From Setophaga petechia (Eukaryota > Chordata > Aves > Passeriformes > Parulidae): a stretch of 64,000 nt of DNA. Location: NCBI GenBank assembly GCA_024362935.1, contig JANCRA010000019.1, positions 14,132,501 to 14,196,500 of the forward strand. Direction: 5' to 3'. Under the pieces are notes generated by a model. That model ran no database searches. It saw only the letters and a program-made list of their open reading frames with translations, and was not told where the DNA came from. Positions 15,682-29,199 of this stretch are shown piece after piece; position 1 is the first letter of the stretch, and every line of letters starts with the position of its first letter. A program made the translations under genes and the position numbers.

Positions 15682-16412
15682 GGTTTGTGTCAATTAAATC
15701 AGCTGTGAGTATCATAGTAGTTTCCTCATATAATTTTGCTATCTTCTGATGGCAAATCGTTTAGCTAAATAAATTTGTTGATTTTATTTCTTCATTTGAA
15801 ATACCAAGGAAATCTTTTACCCCCCTCAGCGCTTTTTTGTTCTATAATTTTAAACTTCCACTGGGTGGCATCGTTTCTCCCATTAAAAAAAGTCCAGTAC
15901 TTGTGATTCTGCAGCAAACTTGGAGCTTTGAGCTTCTCTGCCACGACTGTGGCTCACACACTGATGGCATAAATGGTAAGAGAATGCTCCCAGTGAAGCA
16001 TGTTCCTTCCATCTATTTCTGGCTGTGTGCAGATGGTCTCTGCCTTGAGTATTTTAAGACTCTGCTGAGAAGAATTGCTAGGTAGGTTTACTTCGTTTTC
16101 TCCTTTTACACTCAAGATATCTGGGGAAACAAGCACAACTCAACATAATTTATTTGTATAGGACAGATTGTATTTATGAAGTTTTCTCTGGAGATGACAG
16201 TATTACTGAAAATGGAAACAAAGAAAAAATGTAAGAATTGTGCTCTTCAAGGACTGAACAATAGGCATTTGACACTCTTTCTAATAGATTTACAGATCAC
16301 AGCTGGTTGCAAAATGCAATATAAAAACCTTGCAGCCATGCTGGAAGAATTCTTAGAATCTCAAATGAGAAGTAAAAATTCCAATCATCACCAGAAAAAA
16401 GGAATATTCACC

Positions 16413-16432
16413 AAAAAAAAAAAAAAAAAAAA
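16413..16432. repeat. Poly(A) run
   Basis: Twenty consecutive A, 0.75 kb from the poly(T) run at 15662. I see no mRNA-like sequence upstream of it. Confidence 0.95.
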
Positions 16433-19400
16433 GAAAATTGAATTAAGGGGTAACAAGGATCTTTTGGCTTGAATTGTCTGTAGAACTTAAAACCAAATTG
16501 TAAAAATGTGTCCGTCATTTCATCAATTAGAGCAAGGAACATTGTGTGCCTGAATCTAGTTTCTAGATTGTGAATATTCTGTGAATATTCTTAACCTGAA
16601 TATTAAGAATTGATCCCAACTAGATGCCTACTTTTCTACAAAGAAACTATACAATATTTTTGACATGAAGTTCCTACTTGATGAGAGGGAGCTAAAATAT
16701 TTAAGACCTGTTGGCATATGCTAGGGCAGCATGCTGGCATGAGACATGTACTGTCCTAGTCCTCTTTAAAAGTCACCAATTGCTTAAAAGTTGAGTGCCA
16801 AATCTTTCTCTAAATTCTTCAGTGAAACCTGGTGAAGTGATCCTTGACATTGTGCACAGCCAGAAATCTGTTATTTCCTCCTTTGCTTCCAGGCCTTTGG
16901 ATGGCTTGCCAACATTTTTGAACCCACAAAAAGACAATTTCTGGAGTGTAGTTTTTGTGTGGCATCTCATTTCTAATTATTGATGATAACTTCTTTCTCC
17001 ATACTTTCTGGTTACTGGTGGCATGCTCTGACCCTGCTCCCCCTCTTCCCCCTGTTCCCAGTGTTTTATCCAAATCTGTTTTGAGGGCAACAGTGCAGTT
17101 CTCCAAAGCAAGAGATGAAAATGTTCCAACAATTTAAAACAAAGCAAACAGACAAAACATCTTGTGGATTTTCTTAATCATGAACAAAGATCTGAAGATT
17201 TGGAGAAATTGAGTTTAAATTTGACATATACTTCACCATTGATACACTCTTTGGATTGTAGCTGTTTGTGGTTCAGGGTGGTATTTCAGATGAGATGAGT
17301 AGAAAAGCAATGGGTGAGTACCATTGTTAAATGTTCCCTATCTGTGAACAGCTGCTCAGAAACTAAATTAGTCCTTAAGTAAAGCACATTAATGCCAGCT
17401 AACTATCTTATTGCCAAGAAATTGGCATCTTTAATATCAAAACTTTGCAAGAAATATTCTCTTTAGTGACTTGCTTCTTCATCTCCTTCAATTCATAGAA
17501 GACCCTGAAGGATTTGCAGAAAAATGTCACAATATGCAAACCAACTCTGAAACTTGACAAAATGTGATAGTTGTCTTGAAATCCATTCAGACCTTTTAAG
17601 AACTGTCAAAGGTTTCACCCTAAATTTAGCTGCTTTAGGAAGATAATGCTAGTATCTCCTTTAACGTGTTGTGAGGAACCAAATATGCCAAGTTTCACTG
17701 CGTGGATATCAGTCTTTGGAGGAAAAAAATGAAGCTTTCTTCTAATTTCTGAAGAAGTCTGTAGGAGCTGCAGGTGCTCTACATTTTAAAATTCAGACAA
17801 GTTACCATAAAAATCAGGGGACGTTAAACCTTCTAAGCATTTTTATTGAATTAATTAGAAATGTGCTCATATTTCTGAAGAAACAAAACAATTAGCATAT
17901 TAAAGAACCCAAGGAGCAACATAGGTGCAATACATAAAGAATATGAAAAAATTGTAAATTAGTCCAATCTTCATACATGTAAATATTAACACAGTAAAAG
18001 TTAGAAGAACGGATGAGTTCATAAAATACCTAGAATTTTTTTAACACAGTAGTACAAAATCAAATGCCAAATTGTAGAATGGAGATCTGAAAGACAGCCC
18101 AAATTTAGGCACAGGTTGAATTTTTAAAATTACTAAGTAATGTGCAGACTGAAAAGGCCCATAGTTAGGTAATTTATTGTTGGGAAAATAAATATTTGCT
18201 TCTCCTGAAATATTAGATATCAACAGCTGCCAAAAGAAGAAATTTTGGTGACTAAATCATTAGGGCTTGTCCAGCACAGAAGTTACATTTTGCTTCTTGA
18301 ATAGTTGTTCTAAGTCAGAAAATACATTTATTCCATTTCAGGTCAGCATCTATGGGTCATGGAAGTGAATGAAATGGATAAACCCATGTAAATTAAGCTG
18401 ATCATACATAAATTATGCTGTGATACCTTGCCAACTGCTATGTAGATATCCATACAATCTGTTCTTTGTATCTCATTATTGCAAAGAAATGTGTTCAGGA
18501 ATCAGGCTATAAACCTTCTGTCCTTCTCTGAGAGAGTATCCTCATGAGTAAGCTGTTAAAGCTGTGGGGTTTTGGTGGGGTATTTCTTTTTTCCTTTTTA
18601 TGTATTTTTCTTTCCTCTTGCAGTGTATCTAAATGGAATACTTATGGATGATTTTCAAAGTTACCCTTAGGACATTTTGCCAATAAAGGGAATTGACTGG
18701 CTAACCAGGCCTGGATTTTATAATTTGAAAAACCTGTATTGTATTGTTTTAATATTTTGTCAACTGCCTCATGTATCTCAAGGTTTTCATGTACTTTCAT
18801 CTGGCTCTGTTTCAAAGAGGGTGAATCTTCCAGGTGGATATGGTCATTCTCTAAAATGTTGAGGGTTATTTGTATAAGTCTTTGACAGGATTTTTTTTCC
18901 ACCTGACTAGACTGCTGCAAATTTTCATGACATTTCAGTTTTGATATCCTGCAAATATATTCTATGCTTAGTGAACTCTATTCTGTTTTCCTAGAATATT
19001 TCCTCAGTAACTAGTTTTTCTGTTTAGTTAAGATAAAATGAGAAAACCAGTAGTTTTGTGACAGTTTATCGTAACTTTATCTGGTCAGGACTCTGTTTTC
19101 AGAGGCCTTACCAAAAATTTTGTTAGCTTGTACAAATTTGATTGAAGAAGGTTTCTGTCTGGTTCTAAGCTCTTGGATAGGGTTGCTGAACTGGGGCTCA
19201 AAACTGGTGCTTAAAACTGAAAGACATATTCTTCACTCTTGCATTTAAATGAATTTAACTAATTCTCTCTGACAGCTAAAATCCAAATCATCAAATGAAA
19301 TGTAGATAACTGCATTAGCCTATGCTCCAGTCCTAGTCAAATATATTTTTTTAATGTTTTCCACTAATATTTTTTTGGGATTTGGATGTACAACTTCTCA

Positions 19401-21343
19401 GAGTAAACCTCCACAGGTTCAGAAAACTCTTAAACATGTAACAAATATTTGAACATATGGCCAATGGTATCATTCTGTTGCTGCAATAAAAGTATGTTCC
19501 TTCTCATATATTTCATTCAGATAAGTAGAACTGTTATTTCATGTAGCTGAATTATTTACAATTTTTCTCTGTTTTTTTTTCAAATTTCAGGTATTTATCT
19601 AGTCATACTCCCCCTCATCCTGCTGGCCAGCTGCAGCATCCTGGAGTCTCCTAAGAAATCTGAACCATGATCAGGTCAACTTATGGATCCTGAGGACATT
19701 CTCCTTCCTGAGAAACTTTCTTTCCATTTGACATGACCATGTTTATCAAACAGAGTGCAAAAATCATTTATCCTTAATGCTGCTTCTGATGCTCTGTGCC
19801 TAAGGCTTAATCTGCATTGCAGCAATCAGCCAGGATGTCAGTGCTGCCCCTCTCCCTCACTCCCTTCAGCCCCTTAGACTGTTTTCTCTACTCCATGTCC
19901 TCACTTTGTTTGAAATATCAGTCCAGTAGTTCTGATGCCTGTGGCAGAGCTCCCTGAACCAGGGATTGCAGCTGGTTGCTCTTAACATTCTGCCCTGCAC
20001 TGGGCTCTTCGGCTGCTCCCTAGGACAAAGAACTGTTTTCTAGGAATCCTTCCTAGAATTTCTAGGATACAAATATCTAAGCACTATTGCATAATCATCA
20101 CTAAACTATTTTTAAAATCCTGACTATCCAGAAAAATACTTATCTCTTTAGCATGTTAGCTGAGATAAGGTGGAAAGCTTTTCCTTGGTCCCATAGCTAC
20201 AATATCCAAAGCCTTTACCAAGGCCTGAACACCTAACACTTTTTCTTGGTCATTTCAGCAAAACCAGTTTATTTCATTCTTGTAAAGGCCTATTCCATAA
20301 TTATTAGATGAGTCTTTTGTAGAGTTTGGTTTCAACTGATAGACCAAATTTGATTCATAAAATGGTATTTTTAATGCTACCAATTGTTTAGCATTATTAA
20401 AATCTTGTGGCTTTTTAAATTACATAGTTGCTAGTCTTTAATAATAATAGACAACACAGGGAAAAAAAATAAAACAACATTTTTTTTCCTAACTTTCTTG
20501 CTGGAATCTGGAAAATTATGGACTCTAATTCAGAACAGCTGGATCCAAATATGTCAAGTTTTGGTTGATTGCATTACCATCAAATGATATTGAAATAAAT
20601 GGCTTATCTCAATGAAACTAAGCAATCTGGCGCCTTATTTGGTAATTAAGGCTCATATCTCAGAAGGCTAGAATTAGATTCAGCCTTAAAATAAATATTT
20701 AAGATACCGATAACATTTTTAATGATTTTAGTTTTAGAACATGCTCAGAGCTCTCATGCTGATTCTTTTGTTTAAAGAGCACTAGCTCTAGTTTCATGCA
20801 TAAGTGCTGTGGCATGCCTCTTCTGGTTTTTGCTAAACAAGGAAAATAAAGAATTGATAGACAATGCATTAGTATCCAAAAATAACCTTTTCTTGTCATT
20901 ACATGGGCTTTTGCATTGACCTTTATTAGGCAATATTTTTTTATGTTTGAAAAGCTCAATACATTTTAACTGATAAAAATCAAGTTCAGCCTATTGGTTT
21001 TCCTGACTCTGTGCCAGCTGTATGAGTTGAATCATTCTGGTTTGAGTTATTCACAAATAAATAACTGGCAACAGCATTTAGATTTAGTTGGATCACAGTG
21101 AAAGTGCTTTAGAAAGTGCACCAATACATTGTTCTTCAAAGCTCTGTTTAAGGCTTGTGAATTGTATCACTAAAAAGAGAGAAGCATGTGTGAAAGGAGG
21201 AAAGGTAGGAAAAAAAAAGAAAAAAGAAACTTCAAAATTTTCAGTCCTAAGGTTAGAATAGGAGGAGGGTATACCCAAAATGGAGGAGCTTTAGTGAAAG
21301 TGTATTTGGATGATGATCTCATGACAAACCATCCTGAGCTGCT

Positions 21344-21394
21344 TTGGTTAGGTCTCTGTGACAGTCCGGAAGGACATCACAGAGACCTAACCAA
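21344..21394. repeat. Hairpin with 17-bp perfect arms
   Basis: The arms 21344-21360 (TTGGTTAGGTCTCTGTG) and 21378-21394 are exact reverse complements. The 17-nt interval contains a further GTCC/GGAC pairing around a GGAA tetraloop, giving a nearly continuous stem of about 21 bp with a small internal bulge. It is in intergenic DNA with no annotated neighbour. Confidence 0.9.
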
Positions 21395-22869
21395 GAGACA
21401 TCACACATAGCTTTTGCTTTCCTGGGAGGGGTGCTCTGTCAAAGATTACTGTTGTCCAGGTTTCTTATAAATTCAAATCATTTAATTGGAAAAAGATTTT
21501 AATTTTAACCTTTTTTTAAGATTACTATTCTCCTTCTATTTGAATTGAACGCTACTTGAAATATTTTTTTAATCCTATAGGTAAAAAGCTTTAAAACATT
21601 CCTTTTGGAAGGATTTGGTAAATACCAAATATATCCCGTGTTAAGCCATGCAGTTTTTAAAAGAAAACACTGAACAAGCAAAAAGAGTTAACCTGATTCC
21701 ACTGAGGGAGAATCTGCTTGTGAGAAATCTCTACAGCAGACTGAAATCTAGCTGCTGTTAGTTTATTTGTTGGAAGAAAACCAGACCATCGTTTTGCCCA
21801 CTTCCCAGAAGAGAGTGTCTGTGGGTGTTCTCTTTTCTTTCTCACCAGTAATAGATGAGATCTTGCAATAAGACCTGACTGCTAAAGAGACTACCTCAAG
21901 AAGCTATTGTCATGGAAAACAATGACATCAGCTCAAGATCTGTGTTGTTGCTCTTGCACCCTTCCTGTGGTGCAACATCAGTAAAGAATAGTTATTTGTT
22001 TTTTGGAACAAGAAATACAGCAGAATTACTAATTCTTTGCTGGATTGTTTTGCTTTCTTAGAGCCTTTTTTATCCTAACCTCTAATTATGTTTCCCCTGT
22101 GTAAACATGGGTAGGAGACAAAAAATTATTACAAATATTGAGTTCTCCAGGAACATGTGGTATGAAGATGATGGGAAGTGACTTCTCCTACTTGTACGTG
22201 TGTGTCCTCAAAATAAAGTATTCCTCTATTTCAGAAAGAGACATGCAAATTTATGTGAATCTTTTATCCCATGTGACAGGGAGCCAGCACCATGATTTTG
22301 ACTGCTAAAGGAAACCCGGATTTGTGAGTCTTTGTAGCACTCCTTATAATAGCTGGATACCTGATATGAACATGGAAATTCACTCACTTCCTGTCTTGAG
22401 CCTATTATGAATCCATTAAATAAAGACATACAATTTAAACTGGGTTTCTGTTCCCAATGTAGTTTATTCAGCTTCCCCTTGGTAGAAAAGGCTGATTTCA
22501 ATGGATCATTGCTCTTAGTAAGTCAGCAGAGAGCAAAGCAGGTTTCACCATAAGAATGATGGTAATAGAAAATGCATACAGTGACTTCAGTACAATTTAA
22601 ATACACAAGAACAGTGTATATTGGGGGGAAGATGAAGGCTCAGAAGCAGGATCATCTGCTGGAGGAGATGCTGGCTTTTGGTAGCCAAGATGTTTCAGTA
22701 GATATGTCACAGCCTGCTAACTGTCATCATTCTCTCCTTTTTCCATCTTTCATCCTGGACAGATAGCTCAAATTCACCCAAGTTAGAAAAAGGTGATGAC
22801 TATGATGAAAATGTAACCATTCAGAAAAAGGCAGCAAAGCAGAAAATGTTAGTTTAGGCTTTCAGCCTC

Positions 22870-23690
22870 ACAAAAGTAACCGAATTTGACAGACACAGAG
22901 TCACAAATTCCAGCCCCCAAAAAGCCAGGATCTCCTCCAGTTGACAAACCTGATGATCTTACTGGCTTCTTTTCAATAGTTATGTTCTTGTCACTGTCAT
23001 CATCTTCTTGAGATCAATTAAGGTCACTAATGCACGAAGGATGGAAAAATGAGTGGGTGGTGGGCAGGGAAGGCTGTTAAACAATTAGTGGTGTAACTAA
23101 AAAAGCCACAGTGTAGAGTGTTGTTGTGCTGTATATTGAGGAAGTGGTATAAAACATCCTGGGGTTGGTGTGCATTCAGCAAAAATGGCGAAGTCTTTCC
23201 TATGCTTAACTGTGGTGGGAAGTCTTCATCCAGCATCAACTCTCCATAGTGAACTAATACTAGAATTGACATCATGGAAGTCATGTTCTTCCTTCACTGA
23301 CCCTTAGACTAAGCTTAGTGTCATTGTATAGCCACAGGCTTTTTATTCAGCAGCACTCCTGCTTCCTTTGGTGCATCAGATGAACGATGCTCACTTAATG
23401 AACAATAATCCAGTACTGGTTTCCCTTTGATACTCAGTGTGTGGCCCTCCAAATGATTTAATACATATTGTTTTGAAGACAGAGCTATGAATTCTCTTAG
23501 GAGTTTTCTCACTACAGTGCATGCATGTGTTCCACAAAGTGAATTATTTCACCGTTGTTGTAAAAGAGGGGCTGTTCCACACAAAGGGTACATTTCAAAA
23601 TACCTGTTGATGTTGGTTGCCTAATCTGAGGCATGCTGGATCTGGTTTGTTCAAGGCACTTGCAATGAGTAGCCCTTAATATGCAAAAAT
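22870..23690 (-). pseudogene. Frameshifted coding-like relic with a C2H2-type motif (unidentified)
   Basis: On the minus strand, several open stretches in different frames follow one another. The first (about 23690-23520) contains TGILKCTLCVEQPLFYNNGE followed by an HFVEHMH end, spaced like a C2H2 finger. After a shift near 23520 comes VLNHLEGHTLSIKGKPVLDY and on to GVLLNKKPVAIQ (to about 23320). Then come SSLWRVDAG-stop and KHRKDFAIFAECTPTPGCF (about 23275-23100). Last is EDDDSDKNITIEKKPVRSSG with GGDPGFLGAG (about 23010-22880). The amino-acid texture is unlike that of random AT-rich DNA. At least two frame changes and internal stops mean it is not functional as read. I do not recognise the parent gene; exons of a decayed gene and a retrocopy are both possible. 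Confidence 0.4.
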
Positions 23691-24424
23691 GTAGATCTCA
23701 TTACTCTTACTGCAAGCTCTTAAGGGTTTTGCAAGTAATAGCTTGAAATGTCCAGGCAGGTACATAGAAAATTAGGAAACACAGAGTTGCAATTCTTTAT
23801 GGTAGTATGAACTGAGGCATTTTTCTCTCCAGAACTCCTGTCTCTTACACTCTGTCTTTAGATATCAGCAGTAAAACACAGGAATTCTGAAACCAGTGTC
23901 CTTGCCTCCACAAACTCTGTTTGTGCCTAGAGACAAGGGCTACAAACAGATTAGAGGGCTGAGGAGAGGAGACATGGGGAAAAGGAGCAGGAAGGCCACA
24001 GTGGAGAATTCTGAGGTCCCTTTGACAGACAATGGCAAGCCAGTGCATGCAGTCACATTAGAAGGATCAAGACAATTCAAAACAGGAGGCAGCTGAGCTG
24101 TGGGAGTGAGGTGACTGTCTGCAGTCCTGTACTTCACACTTTCCAGCACTGTCAGCTGTTGGAAGTCACAAGGTGAGCAACGAGTTGAAGGAACAACAGA
24201 GGAGCTGAGCATACAGCAGCATCACAGCATGAACAGAAGACAGGACATTTGTAAAGAGAGACAAGATCTCAAGCCCCACACTGTGGATGGAGGAACACCC
24301 CAGTCATGCTTGGGGTGTTCAGCCCTCTGAGCTGGAAGACAGGAATGGGGAGCAGAAAGATGCCTCCATAACCCAAGGGAAAATGGTCAGTAACGTGCTA
24401 TATCACACACACAGGTCTGTGGGG

Positions 24425-25020
24425 CTGAATGGGATCCATTTGTGAAAGGCAGGTCCTGCTTGACCTCCTGCTGTGACGAGGTGACTCACTTAGTGGGCAA
24501 GGAAAGCTGTGGATGTTGTTTGTCTAGTGGAAAAGATGTGATTCCTGGGGGACATGAACCCCTGCAACAGTAAAGGCTGACTGCACACTGATCAGGGTCA
24601 GCCAGAGCATGGCAAGTAGGCTGAAGAAGATTATCTCTCTTTACCCAGCACTGGTGAAGCTACATCTGGAGTACTGTGCCCAGTTTGGGACCTTCCAGTA
24701 GATATGCCAGCACAAAAGGAAATCTAGAGGGCTACTAACGTAATTCAGAAGGTGGAACATAGCATCACAGAATCATAAAATCACAGAATGGTTTGGACTG
24801 GAAAGAACCTTAAAGATCATCTAGCTCCAACCCCCATGCCATGGGGATATATTAACAGAGACTGAAGGAACCAGGTCTGTTTAGCTCATGGAAAACACTA
24901 AAGGAGAAAAAAGAGAATTGCAAACTCAAAGTACTTAAAAAGAGCTTAGAGAATGGACACAGTCTCCATCATCACAGCACAGCAAAGGAAGGAGAGGCAA
25001 CTCCCATATTGCAAGAGGGA
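24425..25020 (+). mobile_element. CR1 LINE fragment (plus), interrupted by another CR1
   Basis: 24432-24530 translates to a decayed CR1 reverse-transcriptase segment (FVKGRSCLTS, DEVTHLVGKE, matching the KGxSCLTNL..YDxVT.LVDKG block). 24590-24760 matches the later CR1 body (GTCAGCCAGAGCATGGCAAG and a CTGGAGTACTGTGCCCAGTT match). 24850-25020 continues with AGAGACTGAAGGAACCAGGT and the GCAAGAGGGAAAATTAG region. There is an internal deletion between 24530 and 24590, and the 3' tail is lost. Confidence 0.8.
24764..24846 (-). mobile_element. CR1 3' end nested in the plus-strand CR1
   Basis: The plus strand reads ATCACAGAATCATAAAATCA then GGTTTGGACTGGAAAGAACC and CATCTAGCTCCAACCCCCAT. This is the reverse complement of the CR1 3' terminus with its 8-bp tail repeats. 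It interrupts the surrounding plus-strand CR1 so that the two flanks read on into each other. Confidence 0.85.
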
Positions 25021-28000
25021 AAATTAGTTATGTGAGAATAATTGGATATCATATAGAAAAGCTGTATCATTTCCATCCCAGGAGAATTTCAAAACTCAGT
25101 GCTCTGAAAGCTTGATCAAACTTCGAAGTTACAGCACTTTAAGTAGATTATTGACTTCAAGATCTTCCTTCCAAACTATTTTTCTCATTATTCATCTCTA
25201 TTAGTAATCCAAGTTCTCATTTACTTTAAAGTTAGCTCCTTGTCAGTACAGAGCACACTCTTCTGTTCACATAAATCACATTTCATTGTTGCTCTGAGAT
25301 GAAAGTTCTACTCTTTGGCGTTTCACTGTGAATGTTTATCTGGCTCTTAGAGCTTTGCAGGGATCATAAAGGAATGCCACGGCAGAAACAGAGTTGCCAT
25401 GTCACCTAGTGCAGTTACCCATATTCAACAGCAGATCATGGCAAAGCCACTCTCTGCATACGTAGGGAGATCTACCTCATTCTCACTTTGCAGGTCACTA
25501 TGATAGGAATAAATCACTGTAACAGACTGTGAGTTTATTACCTTGACAAAGTTCCCATAATTCTATGTCTTATGGACACTTTTCATCAGTGACACATTGA
25601 GTAAAGGCAGTTACTGCCCAGAAACTGAGTCTGCAAAGAGATGGACATGCTTGCAGTTCTATCAATCAGTGCCATGATATGAACAAAGATTCTCCACTAC
25701 TAGGGACAAAAAGTTTCTGGGTCACTCAGCATGTAATGCTCTCTGAAAAGAGGAGTTATCTTGTGCAGTGAAGTCAGAAATAAATTGATGTGGTGCACGA
25801 CTTTTGGCTGAACAACTAAGTGTTACATAGTTGAATGTTTGAAGGATTAGTGCTAGATAGATTCCAAGCAAGGCAAAGCTCATGGTTCTCAATTTGCTTC
25901 ACCGGGTATTCTGCAGCACCTGTGAGCACAGTAACTGCTGGGATCTTAACTCTTTGCCAAGGAAGAAAGCAACTGTGAGGCTGCAATTATCTCATGAACC
26001 TGAGATCATGCAGTCTAAGCAGTTTTTCACGGACACTGCAAAAAGCTATATATTTGAGAGCTGTAATTATCTCTTAATTTAATCCAATGTGGACCAAACT
26101 TGCAATGTCCCATAGCTCAGCTGCCTTTAGCTCCAGAGAGACAGCAGGATAGAGGAGGCTCTGTGCCAAAAAGGACCTACTGAGTTGGTTTTAATTTGGT
26201 CAGTTTTAACATAAGTGCTTTCGTACCCTTCCACATACAGCAGTGACCACTGTGAGCCTGTGAAATCACACATTTTTATGAAGTTTTATGAGATAAATGA
26301 AAGGAAATACAACTGTAAAGTGTTTCTTTATTATTATATGGTCTACATTATGAAAATAATAAAGAATAGCAAATAAAACCAGTCAGGAGTTATTTTCCCT
26401 CAATGTTATATTTGCAGTCTGCAATTTCTTTTCTCAAGGAAAGAGAGTTTTAAGCATTGTTCTGTCCTAACCTGTAAATAGATACCTCAGACAAGAGCAG
26501 TGTTAAGCCAGCACATGTAACAAAATTCTTTTCTAAAACAGTGGGCTAGTAAATGACGGGCAAAACAGATGTCACACCATAAACACAACACCAAAAGGGA
26601 ATGTGTGTGACTAGCACTTATCAAAGCTGACAATTCAGAAAATCATTAATGTGCAGGCAGATATTGCAGGACACATCATCAGCTTTTCCTACTGATTTTA
26701 TGTATGTAATAGATGCATATGTGAAGACTGACTATGACATAAGGGATTCTGACACTACATTAGCCATTAATATGTAGTAAAATGTACTGATATGCAATTT
26801 TTTGACTACTAGCACGAAAATTTTTTAGGCTTTAAGCCCACAAAAAAAAAATACAGTAAGGAACTTAAGTAATTTACAGGTGGATACAAGATTTGGTATG
26901 GAATTGAATGTTTTCTCATAGCTGTAAGCCTTCATTAGAAAAAAATAATTTCTCTGTCTGCAACACTCAGGCATGAGATCTGTTTTGGCTCCATCTAGAG
27001 ATTCATTTACAAACTGACTGTGGTACAGTCACCTGCCATGTCCCTACAGGTTTTGTGTAAGTGACCAAAAGGTACATGGTGTTGAGTACCTGCAACTATT
27101 TTTGGTGCTTAGATTATTACTTTCTTCTAAACCACGTGCCCTCCCTTTCCCAGCCATTCCTAGAATGCAGACCCCACAAAAGGGCCTTGTTCCTTCCAAG
27201 TGAACTTTCAGAACATGATCAAACCTTTGTCAGAGGTTGTAGCTTGACATGTGCTCTGGTACTTTATTCATCAGCATCCAAAACATAAATTGATTACAGG
27301 ATCTGTACTTCACTTGTGAAGGCTCCAGATGGATAATGGGCAGCTTTTGGACTGGGGGCTATTTTCTCTTCCCAACTGAGGCCTGCTCTGGATGCAATTC
27401 TAGTGAAATTTCATGTAACAAATAGTAGTATTGTTGGACTCCAGTTTAAGCACAATTGTTTAAAACAAAATGGTTTCAACACACTAGAGCAATAGCCCTC
27501 AGCTATGTGTAACTTTGTACAAGGGTGTTACCAGGAGGAACATTTCCACAGCATGTTACTGCAGGAGCCTTTCTGTCTGATAGAGCTGTCACCACCAACT
27601 TCTGCATCTCGATAGGGTCCTGAAGGTCCTTAAGACCCAGAAGCAACTCATGGCACTTCTGTACTACAATGACACAGGTTTAAGTTCAGCACTTCAAGAG
27701 CAGACATTGCAGATGGCTAAGTAATAGGAGCCCTTGGGAAAAATAATCTGTGGAGGGAGAATTTAATCATCCTGACTCCCAGACAGAGAAATGACCTGCT
27801 TTTCTTCAGAGATACATGGACTTTGTTGACAAATTTCTGTCCATTTCCCATGTAGGACAACTGTTACCCACTCAGCTTTATCTATACTGTTAAAAAAAAA
27901 AATCACATAAAAAATAAGAAGAAAAACTGAATATATTTATTTGGTTTATTTCAGAAGTAACAGATTACCATTGAAAAAATTATATATATTCACTTCAAAA

Positions 28001-29199
28001 GTTCAGCTTCTGAGCAACAGTTAGGAGAACTTCATTCCCATTGTTAAATTTTGGTTCAGGAAGACTCAGATTGAAGACATGAGGAGAAATGAAACACAAG
28101 AATCAAAATTTGCATTCTGAAAAAGTATAACTGAGGCACAAATAGCCTATTTTGCTCAATCATGCGTGCTTTGTGAAAGCAAAAAAGAAAGTGACAAGGG
28201 AATGAACAAAACCAGTAGTAATCAAGGCATTCAGCAAAAAGTGAATTTAAATCTGACTGCATATCAATGTTTTTAATATAACATGATTCACTAAGATTGT
28301 ATTTTAAAGATCACATGTGCTATGTATGTGCTATCACTTGATCTACAAGTTCTGTGTATTTTAGTTTATAGATTCTTCAGTACAACAAGTCTTCCAGAAA
28401 GTGCTGTTACAGCATCCAGAACAAAAGTTCTGCAAATTCTCAGGTCTTTGCTTGTTACTCTGACACAACAAATTGTTAATCTATATTACTTTTACAATGA
28501 AGAATCAATGGGCTCGGTTTGAAACAACATGTCAAGGGAAGAGATAGAAATTGAAGTGTTATTTCATTTTCATACCATGGTTTTTTCATAGCTTTTCTAA
28601 AACACAGGTGTAGAACCTGTAAGAAATTAAGTCAATTTAAGTTAAAAAAATCAAGTATTGTGTGATAGTCAAAAGAGAGTCTTGTTCATTTGGACAAATG
28701 AAAAAGAGCAGAGCTAAGAGGGAGCAGGCCATGAATATTTCCCCTCTGCTGGTCCAGACCACCTCTCACTCCAGCTGAAAACCCCTGGCTCAGACCTGGC
28801 TCTGGACACAGTTCCTTTTGCAGATAGGTACTCAAACTGATACTTACAGTATTAGTACAAGCTCAGTCCTGCAGGACTGCAGCAGCCAAAAATGTCTCCT
28901 ACAGTTCTCTTGCTGTGCCTGTCCAGAGTAAAGCACATTTTGGCAGGGCAAGGAATCTCTGTATTTAGATCAAGTCTAAATTTATTTAACATCCATGATA
29001 GATGTCTATAGACCAAAAGATGCTCAAGCCAGTAGGATAATTCAAACCATATGTAATGCTAACTTCAAAAGAAAGCATGGCCATTACTCAGAAAAACTCA
29101 ATTTGTCAGAAGTGCGTGTAATTTTTGCTGCAGAATTTTACATGTGAATTTGAACCCATTTCAGTCACAGAAAATTATTGAATATACACAGACAACCTC
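25021..29199. other. Intergenic DNA
   Basis: AT-rich sequence without a recognisable gene, RNA or repeat family. Open frames are short (under 80 codons). Confidence 0.7.

Larger units (their letters stand above)
11391..22869. other. Intergenic DNA, middle left
   Basis: AT-rich, with no recognised gene. It holds the poly(T)/poly(A) runs at 15.66 and 16.41 kb, a short cluster of TGAATATTC direct and inverted copies near 16.57-16.62 kb and the hairpin at 21.34 kb. Nothing else can be named from sequence alone. Confidence 0.7.
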
